Below are positions 1-6,333 of a stretch of DNA of 6,333 nucleotides, piece after piece. The stretch comes from Candidatus Zophobacter franzmannii (GTDB lineage: Bacteria; Cloacimonadota; Cloacimonadia; Cloacimonadales; JAFGVF01). The translations under genes were made by a program, and so were the position numbers. The notes under the pieces were generated by a model. That model worked only from the letters and a program-made list of their open reading frames with translations. It made no database searches and was not told the origin of the DNA. Within the stretch, counting starts at the first letter, position 1. Each line of letters opens with the position of its first letter. The stretch spans positions 1-6,333 of the forward strand of contig JAVCCX010000104.1 in NCBI GenBank assembly GCA_030765245.1, written 5' to 3'.

Positions 1-13
1 CTTCGCTGACAAA

Positions 14-31
14 GCAACTGGGGGCAGTCGC
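14..31. repeat. Compact inverted repeat with GGGG loop
   Basis: On the plus strand GC-A-ACTG is followed by a GGGG loop and then CAGT-C-GC. This gives six base pairs interrupted by one A/C mismatch. There is no T-run after it on either strand, so it is not a typical intrinsic terminator. It may be a structural part of a repeat that continues past the left edge. Confidence 0.4.
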
Positions 32-167
32 TCTACAACATAAGAGGTGAAACTGAAGCATCACTTCCAACGTAGGCTCATATGCCATGAAGTCCGTTTT
101 CGCTTCGCTTCTGACAAACTCCATGTAATTCAGTACTTCTTTTGCCTCATTTTACCTTTCCCTTTTC

Positions 168-198
168 CCGTGCTTTCCGTGACTTCCGCCTGCCACGG
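168..198. repeat. 9-nt periodic CCGTG repeat with inverted CACGG copy
   Basis: CCGTGCTTT (168-176) is followed directly by CCGTGACTT (177-185), two near-identical 9-mers, and then by another CCG at 186. An inverted copy, CACGG, lies at 194-198 and can pair with 177-181 across a 12-nt loop. The pyrimidine-rich tract just before it (about 150-167) repeats the TTTCC theme. Periodic CCGTG-type strings like this occur in intergenic DNA of several bacterial phyla; membership in a particular repeat family is not shown here. Confidence 0.45.
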
Positions 199-241
199 CG
201 TAATAAATGAAGACGGGTGGTTAAAGTCTTTCCTAATGCTA

Positions 242-1501
242 CTATTTAAAAACGCTGGAGAGGTATTTGTCGAGAAGGGCAGTCTGGGTTTCAGATTGAA
301 TAGGGGTTGTATCTTTAGAGTTCCGGATAGGCTTACCATCGAGCCAAGCTGAGTAAAGCTTTTCTAAATAGGCAAGAATCACAGATTGATTACTGTAACT
401 GCAAGTGATACCCGTGCCATGCTTACGGAGCATATCAGCTGCAGCTCCTTCCTGAGGTCCAAAACAGAGGATAGGAGTGTCTGAACCAATGTACTCGAAG
501 AGTTTAGTGGTCAGCATCCCGCTACTGCCTACATAGGCGTTTATTGGGAGTAAAAGCAGTTCTGCATTTCTCATCTTATCAATCGCATTTTTGTGAGGAG
601 TAAAAGGCTTATAGGTTATATACTCTGCCAGATACGGATGATGTGTGTAGTCACCGGTAAGCTCCAATTCAATATCATCACTCAGTTGATTTTTAACAAA
701 CACTTCCAATGCCTTTACAAAAGGTTCCAGTGTCTGTCCCTGGGAGAGAGTGCCGATAAACTTAATTCTGAATTGAGGTGAAGTATAATACGGTATTTTA
801 GCAAACTTCTTGTGATCAAATCCGTTGGGGAGTATCGCTTTATTACCCTTAGGCAGTTGCTCGGCAATCTGAGGAGAGACAACTATATTCAAGTCAGCTT
901 CACTTAAAACCAGGGTTTCAAATTTAACATTGGCTTTCTTTATCATCTTCCCCGCTTTGGCAAGCTGGAGATAGAATATCTTTGACCAAGGGTCTCTAAA
1001 GTCTGTGACCCATGGGATATTAAAGATTTTCTTTAGCTTTAAACCAATCAAGTGAGTTGAATGTGGAGGTCCTGTAGTTACTACAACATCGTAAGGAGTC
1101 TCTTTTAACTCCTGAATCGCTGTGCCAAGTGCGTGTTTATTCCAAATAATACGAGCATCAGGGGCAACAAGATTGAGGCGTGCCCAGAACATAGCCTTTT
1201 TTCCAAGACTATCAGAATGGGTGCTATTCAGCGAACCATAAGGGATGTTTTTATCCTGATGACCTGAGAGCATATGAAAAAGAGAACCGAAAGTTGGAGT
1301 CTTTGTTCTGATAACATTAACATGCAAAGGCACTTCCCCGACAAGAGTCTCATCAATGAACGGATAATCTCCATCTTCTGTAGTAATAACCGTAACCTGC
1401 CAATCGTGATCAGGCAAGTATTTGAGAAACCTTAACCAGCGTTGAACTGCGGGTCCGCCTGCAGGTGGAAAGTAATATGTTATCAGTAATAGCTTTTTCA
1501 T
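242..1501 (-). CDS. GT-B glycosyltransferase, GT4-like
   Basis: A cytoplasmic or membrane-associated glycosyltransferase of 419 residues that probably moves a sugar from a nucleotide donor to a growing surface glycan; the sugar and acceptor cannot be told from sequence. The N-terminal Rossmann half opens with YYFPPAGGPAVQRW (9-22), typical of one GT4-like subfamily, and contains TDFRDPW (166-172). The C-terminal half starts near LPNGFD (224-229) and KFIGTL (247-252), followed by the donor-site region KLFEYIGSDTPIL (333-345). E336 matches the second Glu of the family E-x7-E motif, but the first position (328) is Gly. No signal peptide or membrane helix is obvious. The ATG overlaps the preceding gene's TGA by 4 nt (ATGA, 1498-1501), which points to translational coupling, and a GAGAG lies 6 nt before it. 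It is the last gene of the operon. General function is well supported; specificity is unknown. Confidence 0.9.
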   Translation of the reverse strand: MKKLLLITYYFPPAGGPAVQRWLRFLKYLPDHDWQVTVITTEDGDYPFIDETLVGEVPLHVNVIRTKTPTFGSLFHMLSGHQDKNIPYGSLNSTHSDSLGKKAMFWARLNLVAPDARIIWNKHALGTAIQELKETPYDVVVTTGPPHSTHLIGLKLKKIFNIPWVTDFRDPWSKIFYLQLAKAGKMIKKANVKFETLVLSEADLNIVVSPQIAEQLPKGNKAILPNGFDHKKFAKIPYYTSPQFRIKFIGTLSQGQTLEPFVKALEVFVKNQLSDDIELELTGDYTHHPYLAEYITYKPFTPHKNAIDKMRNAELLLLPINAYVGSSGMLTTKLFEYIGSDTPILCFGPQEGAAADMLRKHGTGITCSYSNQSVILAYLEKLYSAWLDGKPIRNSKDTTPIQSETQTALLDKYLSSVFK

Positions 1502-2613
1502 TTTAAACTCTCAATCGTGTTTATGAAGGGTCCCCAACTGAACTCATCATTCTGTTGTTGAGAATAGATTGCCTCTGAAAACTGTCTATATTTTTCCTCT
1601 TTGTAATACTTTGAAACTGCTTCAACAATCGCTTGAGGGTTCTCAGGCTCTACAAGATAACCATTGTAATTATCTTTGATTGTCTCACTCAAACCACCCA
1701 CATCGGTAGCAATCACAGGAGTGCAGAACGAAAAGGCTAATTGAGTAATACCGCTTTGGGTAGCAGAACGATAGGGTAAAACACAGACATCTGAATTGAG
1801 GAAGAAACTCTCGACCTCTTCATTGGCTATAAATCTATTTTGGAAGTCGATGTACTCCCCTAAATTATGCTCTTCAATAAGCTTAGTATATTGTTCAATA
1901 TCTCCGTACACCTCACCTGCAATTGTGAGCTTAAGATATGGATTTGCTTTAATAATCCCCGGCATAGCCTGTAGAAGAGTATCAAGCCCCTTGTAAGTTT
2001 TGATATATCCAAAGAACAACAGTCGATTAGTTAACTCTGATTTAGGTTTAAGCTCATTCTCACGATAAAAGTCATAGTTCGGATGCTTATGCTTATGAAC
2101 TCTAGCAGAATCAAACCAAGGGAACTTCTCTTGCAGTGAGTTAAAAACGCTCTCTGACATTGTTATAGCTTCACTGGTTGATTTCAGGACATACCCTGTT
2201 AACTTATCGGCAAACATCCACTTCTCATGAAACTCGATATTATCAAAGATACAGAGAGTCTTAATTCCTGCTTTTTTAAGTCTTTTAAGAATGAATCCAA
2301 ACGCAGGAGCGAAGAAGGGAATCCAATATTTGAAGATTACAAGGTCTGGCTTGTCTTTTAGAATTGCTTTTATAGTCTGATTATATGTAAAAGGATTGTA
2401 GGGAGTCAGAACGGGTTTAACCTTAAGGTCTATCACTTTCTCACTCTTATCAATCTGCTCTTGCCCCGGGAAGATAAGCTTGGGATACTGCTTGATGAAA
2501 GAGTAAATCGTAACATCGTGTCCTTGCTTCTCCAGTAGCTCTGCAAAGATTGCAATAAACTGAGCAATCCCACCTCGAATTGGATATGCAGGACCAAGAA
2601 ATGCAATTTTCAT
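1498..2613 (-). CDS. Glycosyltransferase family 4 protein
   Basis: A 371-residue GT-B fold glycosyltransferase, a normal length for the family. The N-terminal half begins with GPAYPIRGGIAQF (7-19), the glycine-rich acceptor-side loop. The C-terminal half begins near RLLFFGYIKTYKGLDTLLQA (197-216), where K208-G209 match the usual Y/R-KG donor-phosphate segment, and continues through LTIAGE (229-234) to LPYRSATQSG (279-288) and TPVIATDVGGLSE (298-310). The usual E-x7-E pair is not seen: there is no Glu between 279 and 300, as in some GT4 subgroups where Ser/Gln replaces it. No membrane helix or signal peptide is evident. The gene starts 2 nt after the GT9 stop with only a weak GAAG as ribosome binding site and overlaps the next gene by 4 nt, so it is probably translated by coupling. 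It likely extends the glycan started or modified by its neighbours; substrate not predictable. Confidence 0.92.
   Translation of the reverse strand: MKIAFLGPAYPIRGGIAQFIAIFAELLEKQGHDVTIYSFIKQYPKLIFPGQEQIDKSEKVIDLKVKPVLTPYNPFTYNQTIKAILKDKPDLVIFKYWIPFFAPAFGFILKRLKKAGIKTLCIFDNIEFHEKWMFADKLTGYVLKSTSEAITMSESVFNSLQEKFPWFDSARVHKHKHPNYDFYRENELKPKSELTNRLLFFGYIKTYKGLDTLLQAMPGIIKANPYLKLTIAGEVYGDIEQYTKLIEEHNLGEYIDFQNRFIANEEVESFFLNSDVCVLPYRSATQSGITQLAFSFCTPVIATDVGGLSETIKDNYNGYLVEPENPQAIVEAVSKYYKEEKYRQFSEAIYSQQQNDEFSWGPFINTIESLK
1508..1512 (-). promoter_or_regulatory. Putative ribosome binding site GAGAG
   Basis: GAGAG on the minus strand lies 6 nt before the ATG at 1501 and inside the end of the preceding gene. 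It supports the ATG that forms the ATGA overlap as the true start of the last gene. Confidence 0.4.
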
Positions 2614-2615
2614 GA

Positions 2616-3677
2616 CTACTTCAGCAACTCTTGAATATTCTCAAATACAGTTTGAGGTTTTATTGTTACCATACAATCAAGTGGACAAGTGTTCTTATAA
2701 CAGCAGAGGCATTCCTGATCAGGCTCAAGGATGTTTCCAAGACCATACAGCTCGAACTCATGCTTATTGAAAATGTTATTGAGCAGTACAAGCTTCTTAT
2801 TAAGCCCAATCGCAATATGCATTGCCATTGTAACCGAGGTTACACATAACTCAATCTGATTGAAGAGATGGCAAAATTTATCAAGAGGCATTGTCCCGAG
2901 ATAAGTAGCCTTGGAATGATCACTGATGAAACGATTCAGCTCATCCTCTTCAGGACCACCGAGTAAAACGGGTACAAACCCATTCCTTGCCAACAAATCG
3001 GATAGAGAGATCCAGTTCTTCTCTCCCCAAAGTCTGGTTAACCAGCGTGTTCCACAACCTGTATTCAGTCCGATAATCGGCTTATCAGTAGGTAAGTCAA
3101 AACTGTATTCTTTCTTAGAAAGATTGAAGATGTACTTCTGCCCCGAGTATTTATAACCGCAAAGCTCAACAATCTCTTGAGGATAGCTCTTTGTATTTGC
3201 AATGCACTCATCATCGAAGATACCTGTGCGCCATTTATGCGTAGAATCATCATCAGCGGGTACACACTTTCCGAACTCATTTGGAAGATATCCTCTCTTC
3301 TCTTTGGCTTTGATGAGTGTAGCAAGACCGAGAGCTTCTTTATCCTTATCAAGATTAAAGAGCAGGTCAAATTCCATACTCTGAAGCCACAAGGCACTTT
3401 TCAAATCCCATTTAAGGATAGTATCTACATAATCATTCGGAACAAAAAGCGGATACAAAGTAAGCCAAACTATTTGAGCATGAGGATATTGAGTTCTGAT
3501 TTTGTGTAGGATAGGTGTTGTTCTGATAACATCTCCGGCTGCACCGAGTTTGATAATTAGAATATTCTCTTTAAAAGGTGCATAATAACTGCAATCATCA
3601 CACTTTACTCGATGTAACTTATGAGGTTTACACGGCAGGTCTCCCCTATACTCTCTACAATCAGTTCTAACTTTCAT
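2616..3677 (-). CDS. Glycosyltransferase family 9 (heptosyltransferase-like) with Cys clusters
   Basis: A 353-residue protein of the ADP-heptose:LPS heptosyltransferase superfamily (GT9), which adds heptose or a related sugar to lipid A core or another surface glycan at the inner membrane face. The Rossmann start is IIKLGAAGDVIRTTPIL (41-57). The second half has GLNTGCGTRW (203-212), VLLGGPEEDE (237-246) and the donor-site region VTSVTMAMHIAIGL (279-292). Before the GT9 fold sits a cysteine motif, C7-x8-C16-x9-C26-x2-C29 with H19 and H22, and the C-terminus has C323, C325, C326, C331 and C335. These may bind a metal or pair as a structural unit, but this is inference. I chose the ATG at 3677 because GGAG lies 5 nt upstream; an in-frame GTG at 3683 would add two residues and lacks such a site. 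The start overlaps the nuclease-helicase stop by 11 nt. The sugar transferred is not known. Confidence 0.9.
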   Translation of the reverse strand: MKVRTDCREYRGDLPCKPHKLHRVKCDDCSYYAPFKENILIIKLGAAGDVIRTTPILHKIRTQYPHAQIVWLTLYPLFVPNDYVDTILKWDLKSALWLQSMEFDLLFNLDKDKEALGLATLIKAKEKRGYLPNEFGKCVPADDDSTHKWRTGIFDDECIANTKSYPQEIVELCGYKYSGQKYIFNLSKKEYSFDLPTDKPIIGLNTGCGTRWLTRLWGEKNWISLSDLLARNGFVPVLLGGPEEDELNRFISDHSKATYLGTMPLDKFCHLFNQIELCVTSVTMAMHIAIGLNKKLVLLNNIFNKHEFELYGLGNILEPDQECLCCYKNTCPLDCMVTIKPQTVFENIQELLK

Positions 3678-6333
3678 TTGCACTCCAGTGAGTTGGAATT
3701 AGGTCAAGAAGATGCTTATAATGCTCATTTCTACCAAAAAGCTTCGCATCACCGAGCAGAATAAACTGCTCTCTTGCTCTGGATATAGCGACATTGAGTT
3801 TTCTGTCAACCTTTCCTTCAAAATCAAGTGATTGAACACTGTTAAAATCATACAAAGAGTTCACAGCCGGAGAAAAGATAATTACATCTCGCTCTGAACC
3901 TTGATAACGCTCCACAGTATCAATCGTGACCATGGCTCGTAAGTCCTCTGGGAGCAATTCATTGATAATACTTATCTGAGCCCTAAAAGCAACAATAATC
4001 CCCAGTGTGTTCTCATTAAACTCATCCCCGCTATTTCTGTGGATTATCAGCGCAATCTTACACGCCCACTCAGCTTCCGCTCTATTTCTATACGGGTTAC
4101 CGGAACGCTGAATGTTTAAGAAAAGGGCTCTATGATCCTGGATTAGTTGTGATAATTTGTCATCTTTATCAATAGCCTGCTTGGGATGGTTCTGTCTCTC
4201 TATAGCAGGAATCAGAAGGTTATCATAAAAGTGGTTCACGAGACAGGCTACTTCGCTATGCATTCTGTAATGGTGTGTGAGAAAGCCTCTTGAATGCTGC
4301 CAACCATTCTTCTCTGCTTGTCTGAACATCCGAGCAAACAGTGATTCTTTAAGACTGTGCAGATGAAGTTTGTTAAGCTCTTCATCTTCTATCTTTCCAA
4401 CCTCAGTCGGAAGAGTTGTGACAGCCGGAAGTTGCTTATCATCTCCGATAAGGATAAACTTCTTGAATTGAGCTAAAATCCCAATCAAGTGTTGTTCTAA
4501 CAACTGCGAAGCTTCATCGACAATCAGTGTGTCAGGTCTGTAAAGGGCATGAACAAAGCTACCTTTGGAGTGGAAAGTATGAACCGTAGAGACTATCACC
4601 CGAATCTTCTGCTCAGTGTCAGTTTCAGTAGTGCTTTTGTAAATCAAACTGCTACTTATATGAATGAAATCAATCCCATTATCTTTGAGTTTATGGCAAA
4701 TCTCATCGACAGCACGATTAGTAAACGCAGCTAAGCAGATGGTTTGGTCTGTCTGGTCGAGGATAAGCCTGACATAGTTCATTATGAAACCTGAAGTCTT
4801 CCCTGTCCCGGGAGGTCCCTGAAGAAGGAAGTAATCCTTAGCCTGATACGCTTGAGAAATAACTTCTTTTATGTTCTCTGGAATTGCATCGAGTTTGATA
4901 TCAAGACTATTTTGGGATGGTTCCAGCTCTCCTAATAACAACGCTCTTTTCTCTGGAGAAGCCTTAACAAATCCCATGAGTGATTGCATGATTCTAAAGA
5001 AATTACTATCAAACGAGTCAGCTTCACAATTCCAATAGTTCGTTTGAGTCAGTATTCTCTCCGGCAAATCATCTCTAACTGTTACAGATAACACGCCCTT
5101 TGAGATACTTTTGAAGTTTCCTCGAAGATAATGCCCTTTAAATCCTGATTCTAAATTTGAAGGATAGAGGAGGATACTATCACCGTCCCTAAACCTATGG
5201 GTCAGTTCCTTCTCCACAGCGAAAGTATGTACTCCATCATTTAGCTCAATGTATTTCAAAGGAGTAAGAATTAGGTAGTCTGTCAGTTTTCTATCTGTAC
5301 TACATCTCCAAAGATTGTTAAATCCTTTTCCTTTTGATTTCGAGCCTAAGTAGTATCCTGTTTTAGACGCCCACATCTCTTTCATCACATAGTTAACCAT
5401 TAAGTGAAGATAGCCCTTTTCATGAGATTTTAACAGAGAATAAGCCTCCGAAATGCTCATTACATCTCGTTGGATGAAAGATGGACAGTCAGCAAATGTA
5501 CTTAGACTAACCTTCTCAAAAGGGTTTATTGAGCAAAAGTCACGACACAAAGCAACAATCTCATTTCTCAAGTGCAGAACTTCATGTTCCTGAGATTGGA
5601 TTGGTCTATTCTCTCTTAGACTGTTCGCAGGGTCTGTTTTAGAGTAAAGAATGTAACTCTTGCCCTTTCTCTCTCCCCCACTCATATCTTTCAACATCAT
5701 ATCATAACAGGTTGTCTGAACTCTATGACCAGCCCAGCTTCCATAGTTTGGTGCGTTACCACCCTTCAATTCAAGCAGGTGTTGTTGTTTTAGTTTATCG
5801 TCATTTATAAGTAGGTCAAATCGACCTTTTAACCCATTCTTAGGTGAGATATAGCTTGGTTCCGTTAGCACTTCAAACTTAGCTAATCTATTTGCAATGT
5901 TCTTAAGAGTAGGAAAGTGAGACTTCTCTAATTCCGTTTTAAGACTAGAAATATGTTTATGGAAGAGTTCTACTTCAAGGGGATAAATCTCAACAACTTG
6001 ATTGAACAACTCATCAAACCCTAAATCCGGTTCAGCTATCAATTTATCGAGCATCGCATTAGCCAGAGAACCTCTGAAGATGTTCTCATTCGGGAGGAAT
6101 TGTTTCAGTGTATTCAGAATGAATATTGGGGGAAAGGGCGTTTTGCGATCAATTGCAGTTGCTATCTGAGTAACATCGACCAGGAAGTCAGGTTCTAAGA
6201 CTACCTTGCTTCTCTCAATTACTCCATAGGTTAACGCACCTATTTGTTCATAACCGGTTATCTCAAGATAATCTCCCGGTTTCAAAAGCTCTGACTGCAA
6301 TTCAAATGATTGCTGAGCCTCAACTCTTTTGAA
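3667..6333 (-). CDS. Dna2-like PD-(D/E)XK nuclease / SF1 helicase, 5' partial
   Basis: A large ATP-dependent helicase joined to a nuclease, probably acting on DNA ends or flaps in repair, replication or defence. Residues are numbered from a TTG at 6298-6300. The nuclease (about 70-280) shows GLKGRFD (156-162, metal ligand D162), LLELKGG (175-181, E177 and K179) and Q195-x3-Y199, the Cas4/Dna2/AddB type pattern. The SF1 helicase (about 470-865, UPF1/DNA2 group) has Walker A GPPGTGKT (495-502), AAFTNRA (524-530), VDEASQ (594-599), GDDKQLP (619-625), YRMH (678-681), DTVERYQGSE (794-803) and LNVAISRA (835-842). The order nuclease, linker, helicase matches Dna2. Candidate iron-sulfur cysteines are largely missing. 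The frame stays open for 11 codons upstream of the TTG to the window edge, so the real start lies outside and the TTG is not supported. The stop overlaps the GT9 start by 11 nt. Biological role is uncertain. Confidence 0.93.
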   Translation of the reverse strand, partial: FKRVEAQQSFELQSELLKPGDYLEITGYEQIGALTYGVIERSKVVLEPDFLVDVTQIATAIDRKTPFPPIFILNTLKQFLPNENIFRGSLANAMLDKLIAEPDLGFDELFNQVVEIYPLEVELFHKHISSLKTELEKSHFPTLKNIANRLAKFEVLTEPSYISPKNGLKGRFDLLINDDKLKQQHLLELKGGNAPNYGSWAGHRVQTTCYDMMLKDMSGGERKGKSYILYSKTDPANSLRENRPIQSQEHEVLHLRNEIVALCRDFCSINPFEKVSLSTFADCPSFIQRDVMSISEAYSLLKSHEKGYLHLMVNYVMKEMWASKTGYYLGSKSKGKGFNNLWRCSTDRKLTDYLILTPLKYIELNDGVHTFAVEKELTHRFRDGDSILLYPSNLESGFKGHYLRGNFKSISKGVLSVTVRDDLPERILTQTNYWNCEADSFDSNFFRIMQSLMGFVKASPEKRALLLGELEPSQNSLDIKLDAIPENIKEVISQAYQAKDYFLLQGPPGTGKTSGFIMNYVRLILDQTDQTICLAAFTNRAVDEICHKLKDNGIDFIHISSSLIYKSTTETDTEQKIRVIVSTVHTFHSKGSFVHALYRPDTLIVDEASQLLEQHLIGILAQFKKFILIGDDKQLPAVTTLPTEVGKIEDEELNKLHLHSLKESLFARMFRQAEKNGWQHSRGFLTHHYRMHSEVACLVNHFYDNLLIPAIERQNHPKQAIDKDDKLSQLIQDHRALFLNIQRSGNPYRNRAEAEWACKIALIIHRNSGDEFNENTLGIIVAFRAQISIINELLPEDLRAMVTIDTVERYQGSERDVIIFSPAVNSLYDFNSVQSLDFEGKVDRKLNVAISRAREQFILLGDAKLFGRNEHYKHLLDLIPTHWSANES
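3683..3686 (-). promoter_or_regulatory. Ribosome binding site GGAG of the GT9 gene
   Basis: GGAG on the minus strand, 5 nt before the ATG at 3677 and within the last codons of the nuclease-helicase gene. It overlaps the alternative GTG start (3681-3683), so it favours ATG 3677 over GTG 3683. Confidence 0.6.
3700..4893 (-). other. SF1 (UPF1/DNA2-type) helicase core of the Dna2-like protein
   Basis: Approximate extent of the two RecA-like domains, residues 470-867 from the TTG at 6300. Walker A, the DEAS Walker B variant, GDxxQLP, the YQG motif V and the SRA motif VI are all intact, so ATP binding and hydrolysis are expected. The DEASQ box and the FTNRAVDEI Ia motif are typical of the 5'-to-3' SF1B UPF1/DNA2 group; polarity here is by family analogy only. 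Confidence 0.85.
5461..6123 (-). other. PD-(D/E)XK nuclease domain of the Dna2-like protein
   Basis: Approximate extent of the nuclease, residues 60-280 from the TTG at 6300. Motif I is GSLAN (77-81), where Dna2 relatives usually have G-x3-H. D162, E177-x-K179 and Q195-x3-Y199 complete the active site. The segment ILYSKT (217-222) and the LRNEI helix (244-248) match the order of elements seen after the active site in Dna2. Borders are judged by eye. Confidence 0.75.

Larger units (their letters stand above)
1..241. other. Non-coding 3' flank of the operon with repeat-like sequence
   Basis: This stretch follows the stop codon of the last glycosyltransferase gene. I see no convincing gene in it. 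Both strands are open for short distances: on the minus strand an ATG at 122-124 opens a frame that runs off the left edge (about 41 codons, starting MEFVRSEAK), and on the plus strand a GTG at 47 opens a frame of 101 codons that runs into the antisense of the neighbouring gene. Neither has a clear ribosome binding site or a recognisable domain. The sequence is richer in short repeats and hairpins than the coding part, including a 9-nt periodic CCGTG element and a CTTCGCT/GACAAA element present twice. This suggests a dispersed intergenic repeat, which is inference only. A weak hairpin at 210-230 is the only terminator-like structure. Confidence 0.5.

Noticed and set aside
63..93. Integron attC-like site suggested by the nested inverted repeat
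   Set aside because: The core sites RYYYAAC and GTTRRRY are not met, and no integrase or cassette array is visible.
1..124. Minus-strand partial frame from ATG at 122-124 running off the left edge (MEFVRSEAK...)
   Set aside because: There is no ribosome binding site close to the ATG and no recognisable domain; it is only about 41 codons and lies in repeat-like DNA. A real gene continuing to the left cannot be excluded.
210..230. Hairpin AAGAC/GTCTT as terminator of the operon
   Set aside because: Only five base pairs with an 11-nt loop, two of five pairs G-C, and no T-run after it in the minus direction.
130..339. Minus-strand frame of 69 codons overlapping the end of the last glycosyltransferase
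   Set aside because: It overlaps the gene out of frame, has a low-complexity Lys/Gly end, and no domain.
47..352. Plus-strand open frame of 101 codons starting at GTG
   Set aside because: It overlaps the 3' end of the well-supported glycosyltransferase in antisense, starts with GTG, shows no domain, and its first half lies in repeat-like sequence.
3065..3509. Open frames on both strands inside the GT9 gene
   Set aside because: They are shadows of the GT9 reading frame, which has clear family motifs over its full length.
4549..4734. Plus-strand 61-codon frame inside the helicase
   Set aside because: Antisense to the helicase core between Walker A and the DEAS box, no domain and no ribosome site.

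Overview
The window is a run of four minus-strand genes, read right to left, that are packed too tightly to leave room for separate promoters. In transcription order they are a Dna2-like nuclease-helicase (5' end cut by the window edge), a family-9 glycosyltransferase with cysteine clusters at both ends, and two GT-B glycosyltransferases of the GT4 type. The junctions are an 11-nt overlap, a 2-nt gap and a 4-nt ATGA overlap, so I read this as one transcription unit whose promoter lies beyond position 6333. No RNA gene, CRISPR array, complete mobile element or internal promoter is visible.

The organism is most likely a member of the Bacteroidota or a related phylum (Balneolota, Rhodothermota, Ignavibacteriota). 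This is inferred from the style of the glycosyltransferases (for example the YYFPPAGGPAVQRW and GPAYPIRGGIAQF N-termini), moderate G+C (roughly 40 %, judged by eye) and weak Shine-Dalgarno sequences. No marker gene is present to fix the taxon.

Layout: 3667-6333 encodes a PD-(D/E)XK nuclease followed by a complete superfamily 1 helicase, the same domain order as eukaryotic Dna2. The nuclease active-site residues and all main helicase motifs look intact, but the four cysteines that hold an iron-sulfur cluster in Dna2 and Cas4 nucleases are not recognisable. Then 2616-3677 is the GT9 protein, 1498-2613 and 242-1501 the two GT4-type enzymes. Together the three transferases probably add sugars to a cell-surface glycan such as lipopolysaccharide or a capsule. 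The nuclease-helicase has no obvious part in that job. Its coupling to the transferases is the oddest thing in the window and could be a chance operon or a link to DNA repair or phage defence.

Positions 1-241, downstream of the operon, have no convincing gene. They hold short repeats and small hairpins that look like a dispersed intergenic repeat, some of which generates accidental open frames on both strands.
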